Positions 1-7,803 are shown, counted from the first letter of the stretch. The stretch is DNA of 12,866 bases from CAIYWZ01 sp964497925 (GCA_964497925.1 CAZCFE010000025.1:1-12866); one strand, 5' to 3'. Notes: a model not told the origin generated them from the sequence alone. Numbers and translations are program-made.

Positions 1-2784
1 ATCTCCAAGTGCTGCAATCTCTTCTGTTAACCTTGTCACCTCTGCTTGCTTTGCATCGGCCAATTCCTCTTCATTTTGAGCCAGCAATCGCCTCTTTTGC
101 GCAATTTCCCCTCTAAGACTTTTAGAATCGTCAGCTTCTATTTTTTGATTCAACTCCGCAAGTTCTTGCCCTAATTCTATCAGCTTAAGTTGTTTTTCTT
201 GCAAACTGGCTTGAAGCTCTGCGCGTCTTTCATCCAAACGCTCAATGGTTAGCGACAATTGTCCCACATTCAAAGCGACTTTTAACTGTCCCTCCAGATC
301 CAGCTTCTGAATCTGGAGCCCATCTATTCTGCTTAATAGAAGTGAATTTTCTTCTCTAAATCGAAACTCCATTTCCTCTTTTTCTTGTTCAGCTTGAACA
401 AGAAGATTGTTCAATTCCTGTTCTTTTGCCTTCAAAACAGCAATTTGATCCCCCTGATCATCAATCTGTCTCAAAGCCCTTGAAAGCTGGCCTTGCACAT
501 TCGAAAGTTCGTTTTCAAGTCTTGCAATTTTTGCTTGAGCCTGTTGATATTGATATTCACGCCAAAATGTTTTGCCAATGCTTTGATCATGGTCTGCGGT
601 AAAAGAATCACTAAAGCGAATTTTTAAAGGATTTGCCTCCTGACTAATTAATTTCTGAAGTTCAGAAGTTTCCTCTAAAAATTCAATAACACCATCTAAG
701 AACAGTTTTTTCACACAAACAGCACCATCATCCTTCGTCATCAAATTTTTTAAATCTTGATCTGTAATAAACGATCTATCCTCGGCAGAACCCCCAATCT
801 TAGTTGTGGTCTCGTTTCCTTCTCCATCGACTGCTTGTAACATAACTTCGTCAGAGATAAATCTTCCGCCATCCCGAGTCAAATACTGAGCGAAAATATC
901 GATCTTTGAAACATTCATCTTCCCATTAATGGTTAATACCTCCCCAGCTTGAAGCCAAAGATATTGAACATTTATTTCTCCTGTATCAAGGGCCCCTTGA
1001 TACATGTCTTGTTGCAAATACACATGCTCCGCTCGTTCAATCTGAAGTTTGCCCCCTATCCCCTCCAATCCAATAGGCAATTCTAGAGTCCCAATGTTGC
1101 CCTCAACATTAAAAATAACATCACCATCTGAAGAATGAAAGCCAGCTTTCATTTCGTTATCCTGGTAATCTTTAATTGTACTGCCTGTAATATTACCCTT
1201 TGCTATAATACGAAGTCCGTTTGTCGAGTGAACGGATCCTTGCAAATGAATGCCTCCGCTTCCCGCACTTAATATGAGAGGTTTGGTTAAATCAATGTTC
1301 TCAAGAACTGTTATTGTGTCTCCTTCATAAATAGTCGTGGCCCCTTCATCATCCTTCGCAACAACCTCGCTCATGCCCTCTGGCATTGGCATACCTCGAG
1401 TATCTTGAATCAAACCTATATCTTTGGGATCAAATAAAACAACTCCTTCTTTTTGGCCAGTTGCTAAAACATTAAAAGAAGAAAGCTTTGTTAAATATTT
1501 TTTACCAGATCCTTCAAAAAGACCAGAACGCCCCTTTGATGATCGCATATCCACACTTCCTAAAAGAGTTGTATCATAATCCGCCCATAAAACCCCCATA
1601 CCTGCATCATCAACCCCAGAAAAGTTCAGTATCGCTTTTTCACCAAAAATAACCGATTGTGCATTTATCATTTTTATGTTCGATGATTCTTTTATACGCG
1701 CAACAATATCCTTATCAAGCTTAAATTTCTCTAATTTTTCTTCATATTTTCCATCAATAACTCCGCCATGCCAAGTTCCACCAATAAAAATATCTCCACC
1801 TTTGCCGGTGAAAGATGAGGCGTCTGCTTTTCCTTGCATGTTAATAACTTGACCGCTAACCACAATAAAGCCACCATCTCCATTGCTTTTTTCGGCTTGA
1901 ATCAATGCCTTTTCGCCAATATGAGTCACCGTATCATGACCTGATCCAATAATAACTGTTCCTGATTCTATACGCGCATGTTCAATACTGGCTGAATTTC
2001 CTGTGCTTGAAATTGAGCGAACGATATTTAAAACGTCCACCTCATCTTGAAATACACAAATCCCATCGTTCAAACCCAATTGTTTTGCAAGCTTCTTTGC
2101 TTTTTCAAGAGACTCTTTGGCTGGTTTTGATTTTATATCAAATTTTATTAAACCATCCCCATAAAGATCTAAATCTTGGCCATTCCCCATATAAGTTGTT
2201 CCAGCTTTTGCCACAATAACCCCAAAGTTTGCAGCTGCAGGCGACACAAAAGCAACAAGCCCTCCAGAGTTAACCTTAATCGTTCCTTCGTTTGTAATCA
2301 ATGCCTCTTTTTCTCCAGAATCTGGCATCATATGAATCTTGCCATTTGCAATTTCTTTGACCCGTCCTGCAACAACGGTTAAATTCGCCACATCCACAAC
2401 AGACCCATCTTTAAATGCAACACCCCCTGGAAAGGCCATCACAACCGAACCTTGGGATTCAATTCTTCCTAAAACCTGGGCTTGTCTTTTATCAAGCGTT
2501 TCCATAATAAAGGTTGCAGAACGTGCCTGGTCAATCTTCATTTGAGCATCTCGCCCCACAAATACCGCCTTATCATTGAGCTCATACTGTACGCGTCCAA
2601 TAGCTTCTCTTGATGTGACAAGCATCTTTCCTGCAGACTCTAAAGCATGCGCAACATTTCCATGCAAAACAACCGGTTTTTGAGGCAAAGCATGATCTTG
2701 TGACCACACGGCTTGTTGCTCACACACGATAACAGTTAAAGCGGTTGTTGCTAAAATTTGAAAGTTTTTATAATTTTTTTTCAT
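1..2784 (-). CDS. Filamentous haemagglutinin (TpsA-type) exoprotein, N-terminal 928 residues; continues past the left edge
   Basis: The frame is open without a stop from the ATG at 2784 to base 1. A Sec signal peptide spans about residues 1-28 (MKKNYKN basic start, hydrophobic 9-21, likely cut after VWS). Residues about 35-250 match the TPS/haemagglutination-activity domain that is recognised by a TpsB outer-membrane transporter. Marks of it are the segment around 114-140 (FPGGVAF where the family usually has NPNGVLF, so the motif is degenerate) and the NEGTI...GGLVAFVSP stretch at 166-183. Beta-helix-like repeats follow, with the FHA-typical LFDPKDIG near 450. From about residue 740 to the edge the protein becomes Glu/Gln/Leu-rich heptad sequence, a long coiled coil. 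The start has an AGAAGAAG ribosome site six bases upstream, shared exactly with the gene before it. It is probably the last visible gene of a three-gene operon. Likely role: surface or secreted adhesin. The family call is firm; partner and target are unknown. Confidence 0.85.
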   Translation of the reverse strand, partial: MKKNYKNFQILATTALTVIVCEQQAVWSQDHALPQKPVVLHGNVAHALESAGKMLVTSREAIGRVQYELNDKAVFVGRDAQMKIDQARSATFIMETLDKRQAQVLGRIESQGSVVMAFPGGVAFKDGSVVDVANLTVVAGRVKEIANGKIHMMPDSGEKEALITNEGTIKVNSGGLVAFVSPAAANFGVIVAKAGTTYMGNGQDLDLYGDGLIKFDIKSKPAKESLEKAKKLAKQLGLNDGICVFQDEVDVLNIVRSISSTGNSASIEHARIESGTVIIGSGHDTVTHIGEKALIQAEKSNGDGGFIVVSGQVINMQGKADASSFTGKGGDIFIGGTWHGGVIDGKYEEKLEKFKLDKDIVARIKESSNIKMINAQSVIFGEKAILNFSGVDDAGMGVLWADYDTTLLGSVDMRSSKGRSGLFEGSGKKYLTKLSSFNVLATGQKEGVVLFDPKDIGLIQDTRGMPMPEGMSEVVAKDDEGATTIYEGDTITVLENIDLTKPLILSAGSGGIHLQGSVHSTNGLRIIAKGNITGSTIKDYQDNEMKAGFHSSDGDVIFNVEGNIGTLELPIGLEGIGGKLQIERAEHVYLQQDMYQGALDTGEINVQYLWLQAGEVLTINGKMNVSKIDIFAQYLTRDGGRFISDEVMLQAVDGEGNETTTKIGGSAEDRSFITDQDLKNLMTKDDGAVCVKKLFLDGVIEFLEETSELQKLISQEANPLKIRFSDSFTADHDQSIGKTFWREYQYQQAQAKIARLENELSNVQGQLSRALRQIDDQGDQIAVLKAKEQELNNLLVQAEQEKEEMEFRFREENSLLLSRIDGLQIQKLDLEGQLKVALNVGQLSLTIERLDERRAELQASLQEKQLKLIELGQELAELNQKIEADDSKSLRGEIAQKRRLLAQNEEELADAKQAEVTRLTEEIAALGD

Positions 2785-3461
2785 TTTTTTCTTCTTCTAA
2801 TTAATTATTAATGAGTTTTATTTACTAGATTTAAAAAACGCAGATCTTGACTCCAATGACATTACATGTATGGTTTTATCTGTGCGTAAAACACCAACAG
2901 ACCTTGGAAGAGTTAATTTTTCCTTCTGATCACCAAAAGCATACTTCAATCCCGCTGACCTGCTATATTCCAACCCGAATCCACTGATCCTGAGTAATAA
3001 ATTTAACGCCTCGTCTTGATCCGTAATGGGAAATAACACTTCTAAAAAAAGACCTGCAGAAATAGGATTCTCAAGAACGCTTGCAACACTTTCTAAAATA
3101 TGTCTTTTTTCAGATTCAGATCTCATCAACTCAACAATATATTGAACCGGATACCCTTCTTCCCTTTTCTCAAATACATGTGTTAATAAAGAACCTCTAA
3201 ACTCTTGATATAACACTCTCCCAGCTTCTTGATCGCCCACCAAAGATTCAACATATGAATTCAGTCCATCAATTCTTTCTTGTTCGATTAGAGGCTTAGC
3301 TTGGGCAACAGATGACCTTGACGATACAGAACTTCCTCGTCTGCTAGACCCTCCACTTGAGGTTCCAACAGCTTCACTCACTTCTTGTGAATCACCAAAT
3401 ATAGAATATGAAGATAATGCTTTCAGGACCCTTTCCCTTACTTTATTATCTGAAAAATCTG
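2773..3461. repeat. 689-base perfect direct repeat, copy 1
   Basis: Read base by base, 2773-3461 equals 4255-4943 without a single difference, offset by 1482. The copy covers the last ~210 codons of paralogue B, its stop, the 33-base gap, the AGAAGAAG ribosome site, and the ATG plus first few bases of the FHA-type gene. Beyond 3461 similarity continues at about 93% to about 3760. The sharp edge between perfect and partial identity suggests gene conversion or recent recombination more than one old duplication. Confidence 0.95.
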
Positions 3462-4266
3462 TCTCTCCACCAAGAACAGATCCCAATCTACCCTGCTCCA
3501 TATATTCACATATGGATACATATACCCCATTATCTTTCAAAGAATAAGCCTGATCAAAAGCCTTGACTAACCCTTGTTGCGTTTTATGTAAAAGATAAAG
3601 CCTTCCTTCTTCTTCCGTCATGAACGCACCAATAGAAAAAGGAAGGCTTAGATCATCATAATCCCCACGACCAAATGCATAGAAGAAGTTAGAAAAACTG
3701 ATAGTATCCAATCTTTCCTCTTGAATTTCTCTCAGCAATCCAGAATTAATAATTGCCAACTTTAATTGCTCTAAATCATGACTGTTTGATCCTAGATCCA
3801 TAACAGATGAAACGATCGAGCCTCGATCTGGCGTTCCACCACTGTTATCTTCATTGGCTTCAGGAATAGACTTTAATCCGCGGTTATGTTGTATTAACTT
3901 TTGTTGAGTAGGAGCTGAAAATTTTATTTCTTCAGGTAGATCCTCTCTTGACTCCCCTGAAACAGATTCGATACCATTGCCAACAATTTCTGTACCATCA
4001 TCTTGTTGGTCATCCTTAGGGTCATCTTTCAAGCAACAACAACAGTAATAGACAACTCCGCCAGTAATCGCAAGAACAGTACTCACAATAAACCAACTCT
4101 TCCAGTTTGATTCTGTGATAGTTTTTTCATTTATAAAAACAGAGGAATAAGAAGAATGCACACCAGAAGGTGAATCTAATAAAGCCGTCAATTCAGAAGT
4201 CTGAGCTGCCCTAACAATCTGAGAGCTCATCAAGATTACAGCCATTAAATAAATATTTTTTTTCAT
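2818..4266 (-). CDS. Exported protein of unknown family, paralogue B (482 aa), with membrane segment and CCCC motif
   Basis: I do not recognise the family. Visible parts: a signal peptide at residues 1-20 (likely cut after VRA); a second hydrophobic segment at about 57-74; directly after it four consecutive cysteines (75-78) and an acidic stretch rich in Asp (81-90); a low-complexity polar region to about 160; a conserved block from 165; a Ser/Arg-rich linker at 301-319; and a C-terminal block of about 160 residues. The motif YAFG-x(5-6)-L-x-LP-x-S-[IV]-G occurs twice (from 196 and from 442), so the protein probably contains two diverged copies of one domain. Residues 165-482 are the same length as residues 134-451 of the upstream paralogue, and identical from about residue 272 onward. 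It lies 33 bases after that gene and 33 bases before the FHA-type gene, so co-transcription is likely. The AGAAGAAG ribosome site sits six bases before the ATG. Confidence 0.8.
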   Translation of the reverse strand: MKKNIYLMAVILMSSQIVRAAQTSELTALLDSPSGVHSSYSSVFINEKTITESNWKSWFIVSTVLAITGGVVYYCCCCLKDDPKDDQQDDGTEIVGNGIESVSGESREDLPEEIKFSAPTQQKLIQHNRGLKSIPEANEDNSGGTPDRGSIVSSVMDLGSNSHDLEQLKLAIINSGLLREIQEERLDTISFSNFFYAFGRGDYDDLSLPFSIGAFMTEEEGRLYLLHKTQQGLVKAFDQAYSLKDNGVYVSICEYMEQGRLGSVLGGETDFSDNKVRERVLKALSSYSIFGDSQEVSEAVGTSSGGSSRRGSSVSSRSSVAQAKPLIEQERIDGLNSYVESLVGDQEAGRVLYQEFRGSLLTHVFEKREEGYPVQYIVELMRSESEKRHILESVASVLENPISAGLFLEVLFPITDQDEALNLLLRISGFGLEYSRSAGLKYAFGDQKEKLTLPRSVGVLRTDKTIHVMSLESRSAFFKSSK

Positions 4267-4943
4267 TTTTTTCTTCTTCTAATTAATTATTAATGAGTTT
4301 TATTTACTAGATTTAAAAAACGCAGATCTTGACTCCAATGACATTACATGTATGGTTTTATCTGTGCGTAAAACACCAACAGACCTTGGAAGAGTTAATT
4401 TTTCCTTCTGATCACCAAAAGCATACTTCAATCCCGCTGACCTGCTATATTCCAACCCGAATCCACTGATCCTGAGTAATAAATTTAACGCCTCGTCTTG
4501 ATCCGTAATGGGAAATAACACTTCTAAAAAAAGACCTGCAGAAATAGGATTCTCAAGAACGCTTGCAACACTTTCTAAAATATGTCTTTTTTCAGATTCA
4601 GATCTCATCAACTCAACAATATATTGAACCGGATACCCTTCTTCCCTTTTCTCAAATACATGTGTTAATAAAGAACCTCTAAACTCTTGATATAACACTC
4701 TCCCAGCTTCTTGATCGCCCACCAAAGATTCAACATATGAATTCAGTCCATCAATTCTTTCTTGTTCGATTAGAGGCTTAGCTTGGGCAACAGATGACCT
4801 TGACGATACAGAACTTCCTCGTCTGCTAGACCCTCCACTTGAGGTTCCAACAGCTTCACTCACTTCTTGTGAATCACCAAATATAGAATATGAAGATAAT
4901 GCTTTCAGGACCCTTTCCCTTACTTTATTATCTGAAAAATCTG
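4255..4943. repeat. 689-base perfect direct repeat, copy 2
   Basis: This is the partner of 2773-3461. It covers the 3' half of paralogue A, the 33-base gap, and the ribosome site, start codon and first codons of paralogue B. Because the repeat includes the gap and the next start, recombination between copies would remove or add exactly one 1482-base gene unit and leave the remaining reading frames intact. Confidence 0.95.
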
Positions 4944-5655
4944 CCCCTCCACCAAAAACAGATCCCGATTTACCCTGCCCCATATATTCACATATGGATA
5001 CAGATACCCCATTATCTTTCAAAGAATAAGCCTGATCAAAAGCTTTGACTAACCCTTGTTGCGTTTTATGTAAAAGATAAAGCCCTCCTTCTTCTTCCGT
5101 CATGAACAGGCCAATAGAAAAAGGAAGGTTTAGATCATCATAACCCCCACGACCAAATGCATAGAAGAAGTTAGAAAAACTGGTAATATCCAATTTTTCC
5201 TCTTGAATTTCTTGCGGCAATCCAGAATTAATAATTGCCAACTGCAATTCATCCAAACCCCTGTCAGTATTTTGTGCCGAAATTCCTGAAAAACTGTTTT
5301 TGGAAATCTGAGATCTATCAGGACTACCAAAAGCAGACCCCCCCTCATTAGAACCCTCTGTAACTTTTGTAATACTTCTGGGCATTTCGCTAAGTCTTTT
5401 AGCAGTCAATTGTGGAACAAGATGCGCATTTAATAAAGGATTCGTAGTATCATATTTCCCTTCACCACTTTTCCCCTCTTCTCTACCTATCTCAGATATG
5501 GGGTTCACACTCTCAACGCCACTAACCGACACATTTTGAAGTGTTTTTTCAGGATCTTCTTCTTTCCCTCCAAAACAAGGACACCATCCACACGCCATAG
5601 CTGTTTGACTCATCAACGCTACCATCGCGCTTGCTGCAAAAATATTTTTTCTCAT
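4300..5655 (-). CDS. Exported protein of unknown family, paralogue A (451 aa), first gene of the adhesin operon
   Basis: This is a paralogue of the next gene, with no family I can name. It begins with a signal peptide (MRKN, hydrophobic 5-15) ending at AMA-C22. The mature N-terminus would carry three cysteines in the pattern CxxCxC (22, 25, 27), followed by a charged Lys/Glu/Asp stretch. A lipobox is possible but poor, because position -3 is Ala and not Leu. Unlike its paralogue it has no second membrane segment. Residues 28-130 are polar and probably disordered. From 134 to the end it aligns without gaps with paralogue B, including the Ser/Arg-rich linker (270-288) and both YAFG...LPxS[IV]G motifs (from 165 and from 411). 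The start is supported by TTAGAAGA just upstream and by the signal peptide. It is the promoter-proximal gene of the minus-strand cluster. Confidence 0.8.
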   Translation of the reverse strand: MRKNIFAASAMVALMSQTAMACGWCPCFGGKEEDPEKTLQNVSVSGVESVNPISEIGREEGKSGEGKYDTTNPLLNAHLVPQLTAKRLSEMPRSITKVTEGSNEGGSAFGSPDRSQISKNSFSGISAQNTDRGLDELQLAIINSGLPQEIQEEKLDITSFSNFFYAFGRGGYDDLNLPFSIGLFMTEEEGGLYLLHKTQQGLVKAFDQAYSLKDNGVSVSICEYMGQGKSGSVFGGGADFSDNKVRERVLKALSSYSIFGDSQEVSEAVGTSSGGSSRRGSSVSSRSSVAQAKPLIEQERIDGLNSYVESLVGDQEAGRVLYQEFRGSLLTHVFEKREEGYPVQYIVELMRSESEKRHILESVASVLENPISAGLFLEVLFPITDQDEALNLLLRISGFGLEYSRSAGLKYAFGDQKEKLTLPRSVGVLRTDKTIHVMSLESRSAFFKSSK

Positions 5656-5683
5656 TCTTCTAATTCCTTAATTTTTATTAATT

Positions 5684-5712
5684 TTTATCCACATATAAGA
5701 TTTTAGGGACAA
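5684..5712 (-). promoter_or_regulatory. Candidate promoter of the paralogue/adhesin operon
   Basis: On the minus strand TTGTCC (5712-5707) and GATAAA (5689-5684) are spaced by 17 bases, about 30 bases before the ATG at 5655. An overlapping alternative is TTGCGT (5722-5717), 18 bases, then TTATAT. Neither is close to consensus on both elements, so the exact promoter is uncertain. The position, upstream of the first gene of a tightly spaced three-gene run, makes a promoter here likely. Confidence 0.4.
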
Positions 5713-5790
5713 AAAAACGCAACACTGCTTAAAGCAGTCTTGATATTTTAAATTAAATCATGGTGCGACTTTTACGCCTTTGGTCCCTAA
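5703..5790. repeat. 88-base element bounded by inverted repeats TTAGGGAC / GTCCCTAA
   Basis: TTAGGGAC at 5703-5710 is the exact reverse complement of GTCCCTAA at 5783-5790, and looser similarity continues inward (A-rich then CG). Each end can be read as TA followed by GGGAC, as expected for a small element using a TA target duplication (IS630/Tc1-like MITE). It could instead be a regulatory stem in this divergent gap. Only one copy is in the window, so mobility is unproven. Confidence 0.35.
5724..5738. promoter_or_regulatory. 15-base palindrome, possible operator
   Basis: ACTGCTT-A-AAGCAGT is a perfect 7-base inverted repeat with a one-base centre. It lies just upstream (minus-strand sense) of the candidate promoter of the adhesin operon. 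It has no U-run on either side, so a terminator is unlikely. A dimeric regulator site is the simplest reading. It also sits inside the larger inverted-repeat element 5703-5790. Confidence 0.4.
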
Positions 5791-5890
5791 TTTACCCTAT
5801 GGTTCTTTAAAACCAGCTAATTTACACTCTTTATACAACATCTTTTATTCAAAATTCAATAAAAAAATGATTATTCAATATAAAAAAACC

Positions 5891-5921
5891 TTCACAAGTG
5901 ATTGTAGATGTATGTTATGAT
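5891..5921 (+). promoter_or_regulatory. Weak candidate promoter for recQ
   Basis: TTCACA (5891-5896) precedes TATGAT (5916-5921) at a long 19-base spacing. If used, transcription would begin near 5928, downstream of the first in-frame ATG (5908), and would favour the ATG at 5950 as the recQ start. The flanking 5820-5900 stretch is very AT-rich and offers other weak matches. Confidence 0.3.
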
Positions 5922-5949
5922 GAATTTATGTGAAAAAAATTCAAGAAAA

Positions 5950-7755
5950 ATGGACATGGAAATTCAAGATATATTAAAAAAAATATACGGCTATTCCTCA
6001 TTTCGGGGAGATCAAGAAGCCATTATTAACCATGTGATTCATGGCGGGAATGCGTTTGTTCTGATGCCAACGGGCGGCGGGAAATCTCTGTGTTATCAAA
6101 TTCCTTCACTTTATAGAAATGGCATAGGAATTGTCATATCTCCTTTAATTGCCTTGATGCAAGACCAAATTTTTGCCTTGAAAAATTTAAATATTCGCTG
6201 TGCCAGCATCAACTCTTCCATGTCTTTTGATGAAATTGCACAAACCATGAAAGACGCTAAAAGTGGTCACTTTGATATGCTTTACGTTTCCCCAGAACGG
6301 CTTTTGACGGATAATTTCTTAGGGTTTTTAATGAACCTTCCCATTGCCTTGTTTGCCATTGATGAGGCACACTGTGTCTCGCAATGGGGCCATGATTTCA
6401 GACCTGATTATGTCAACTTATCTATTCTTGCTCAAAAATTTCCAGACATTCCAAGAATTGCCTTAACCGCAACAGCCGATGCCGCAACAAGACGCGATAT
6501 TGTTGAAAAATTGGAACTACAAAATGGAAAAACATTTATCACTGGATTTGATCGCCCCAATATTTACTATGCAATTCCAAATAGCAACAACCCCAAACAA
6601 CAATTGTTACGCTTCATTCAAAGCAAATATATGGGGAAAAATGGTATTGTTTATTGTATTTCAAGAAAAAAAGTAGAAGAAATGGCGGCTTGGCTTCAAG
6701 AAAAAGGGTTTAACGCCCTTCCCTATCACGCAGGAATGCAAACCGCACAAAGAGCTCAATTTCAAGATCGGTTTCTTAAAGAAGACAACATCATCATGGT
6801 TGCAACAATTGCTTTTGGGATGGGGATTGATAAGCCGGACATACGCTTTGTTGCGCATATGAATATTCCAAAAAATATTGAAGCCTATTATCAAGAAACT
6901 GGCAGAGCTGGCCGTGATGGCCTTCCTGCTGAAGCAGTGATGTTTTATAATATTGGCGATGCAGTTATGCTGCGCAATTTTATTGATGAATCCAACGCGC
7001 CAGAAATACAAAAAAGAATTGAACATCAAAAAATGAATGCTTTAATTGGACTTTGTGAGTCAGGCACATGCAGGCGGCAAATCATTTTGGAGTATTTTGG
7101 GGATAAAAGCGACCCTTGCGGAAATTGCGACACATGCAAAAACCCTGGCGATATGTTTGATGCAAGCGTTGCCACTCAAAAAGCAATATCTTGCGTCTTG
7201 CGAACAGGGGAAAGATTTGGCGTCATTTATTTAATTGATGTTTTGCAGGGAAATAAAACAGAAAGAGTTGAAAATTTCAATCATAACATGTTGAGCACTT
7301 TTGGGATTGGAGCAGAGTATGGAATTGATGAATGGAAGAATATTTTTCGTCAATTAACATCTTTAAATCTTTTACGCGTTGATGTTGCAGGGTTTGGTGG
7401 TCTTCATATTACCGATAAAGGTCGAGATTTTTTACAAAGCCCTTATATGCTCAAACTTAAAAAATACACACCTCAAATCAAGCAACCTTCAAAAAAAGAT
7501 ATCACTCTTAAAAAAGAACACACATTCTCACATCCACAAGAAGAAGCACTTTTTCAAAAACTGCGAGCATTAAGGCTGACCTTAAGCAAAGAGGCAAACA
7601 TTCCCCCCTATGTTATTTTTCACGATAAAACGCTTATTGATATGGTCAAGGAAAAACCCAGAACACGCTTTGAATTCTTGAACATCAGCGGCGTGAGCGA
7701 AGTTAAAAGTCAAAAATATGGGGATCTGTTTTTAAAAGCAATTCATGAGAATTAA
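5950..7755 (+). CDS. recQ: ATP-dependent DNA helicase RecQ
   Basis: 3'-5' superfamily 2 DNA helicase of recombination and replication-fork repair, cytoplasmic. Numbered from the ATG at 5950 (601 aa; E. coli RecQ is about 609): motif 0 with FRGDQ near 18-22; Walker A MPTGGGKS 39-46; DEAH 138-141; the RecQ aromatic-rich loop SQWGHDFRP 144-152; ALTATA near 171; motif VI QETGRAGR 315-322; zinc-binding cysteines 374, 390, 393 and 396; a winged helix at about 401-501; and a C-terminal HRDC domain at about 530-601. All key residues are present. The frame opens earlier (ATGs at 5908, 5917, 5920), but homology begins just after 5950/5956, so 5950 or 5956 is the likelier start; the ribosome site is weak (AAGAA). 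It is transcribed divergently from the adhesin operon and convergently with the MerR gene, so it is probably monocistronic. Confidence 0.95.
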   Translation: MDMEIQDILKKIYGYSSFRGDQEAIINHVIHGGNAFVLMPTGGGKSLCYQIPSLYRNGIGIVISPLIALMQDQIFALKNLNIRCASINSSMSFDEIAQTMKDAKSGHFDMLYVSPERLLTDNFLGFLMNLPIALFAIDEAHCVSQWGHDFRPDYVNLSILAQKFPDIPRIALTATADAATRRDIVEKLELQNGKTFITGFDRPNIYYAIPNSNNPKQQLLRFIQSKYMGKNGIVYCISRKKVEEMAAWLQEKGFNALPYHAGMQTAQRAQFQDRFLKEDNIIMVATIAFGMGIDKPDIRFVAHMNIPKNIEAYYQETGRAGRDGLPAEAVMFYNIGDAVMLRNFIDESNAPEIQKRIEHQKMNALIGLCESGTCRRQIILEYFGDKSDPCGNCDTCKNPGDMFDASVATQKAISCVLRTGERFGVIYLIDVLQGNKTERVENFNHNMLSTFGIGAEYGIDEWKNIFRQLTSLNLLRVDVAGFGGLHITDKGRDFLQSPYMLKLKKYTPQIKQPSKKDITLKKEHTFSHPQEEALFQKLRALRLTLSKEANIPPYVIFHDKTLIDMVKEKPRTRFEFLNISGVSEVKSQKYGDLFLKAIHEN

Positions 7756-7797
7756 ACATAAAAGACTTCTTTAGGGGCCTCAACTCCCAAAGAAGTC
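7756..7797 (-). terminator. Rho-independent terminator of the MerR-family gene
   Basis: A perfect 9-base stem, GACTTCTTT (7764-7772) with AAAGAAGTC (7789-7797), is extended inward by a GGGG/CTCCC pairing with a short loop. On the minus strand it is followed by TTTTATGTTT, a suitable U-rich tail, and it begins seven bases after the regulator's stop. On the plus strand the following bases (GTAAGTTC) are not U-rich, so it would end recQ transcripts only weakly, though the stem also lies just after the recQ stop. Confidence 0.8.
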
Positions 7798-7803
7798 GTA
7801 AGT

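Noticed and set aside
2007..2545. Three overlapping plus-strand frames of about 70 codons
   Set aside because: They are antisense to the continuous FHA-type frame, show no ribosome sites and read as Pro/Ser/His-rich shadow sequence.
3300..3370. Ser/Arg-rich coding stretch as a possible CRISPR or simple repeat
   Set aside because: The bases are not periodic; it is a low-complexity protein linker within an intact reading frame.
5130..5348. 72-codon minus-strand frame
   Set aside because: It is an alternate frame inside paralogue A, with no start signal or recognisable content.
5800..5815. TGGTT-CTTTAA-AACCA hairpin
   Set aside because: The arms are only 5 bases with no U-run after them; too weak for a terminator and expected by chance in AT-rich DNA.
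5908..5949. Fourteen extra codons at the start of recQ
   Set aside because: No ribosome site precedes 5908, the segment has no counterpart in RecQ proteins, and it overlaps the candidate promoter. The call remains uncertain among 5950 and 5956.
6661..7029. 122-codon minus-strand frame inside recQ
   Set aside because: It is antisense to the conserved helicase and zinc-binding region, whose plus-strand motifs are intact; nothing recognisable on the minus strand.
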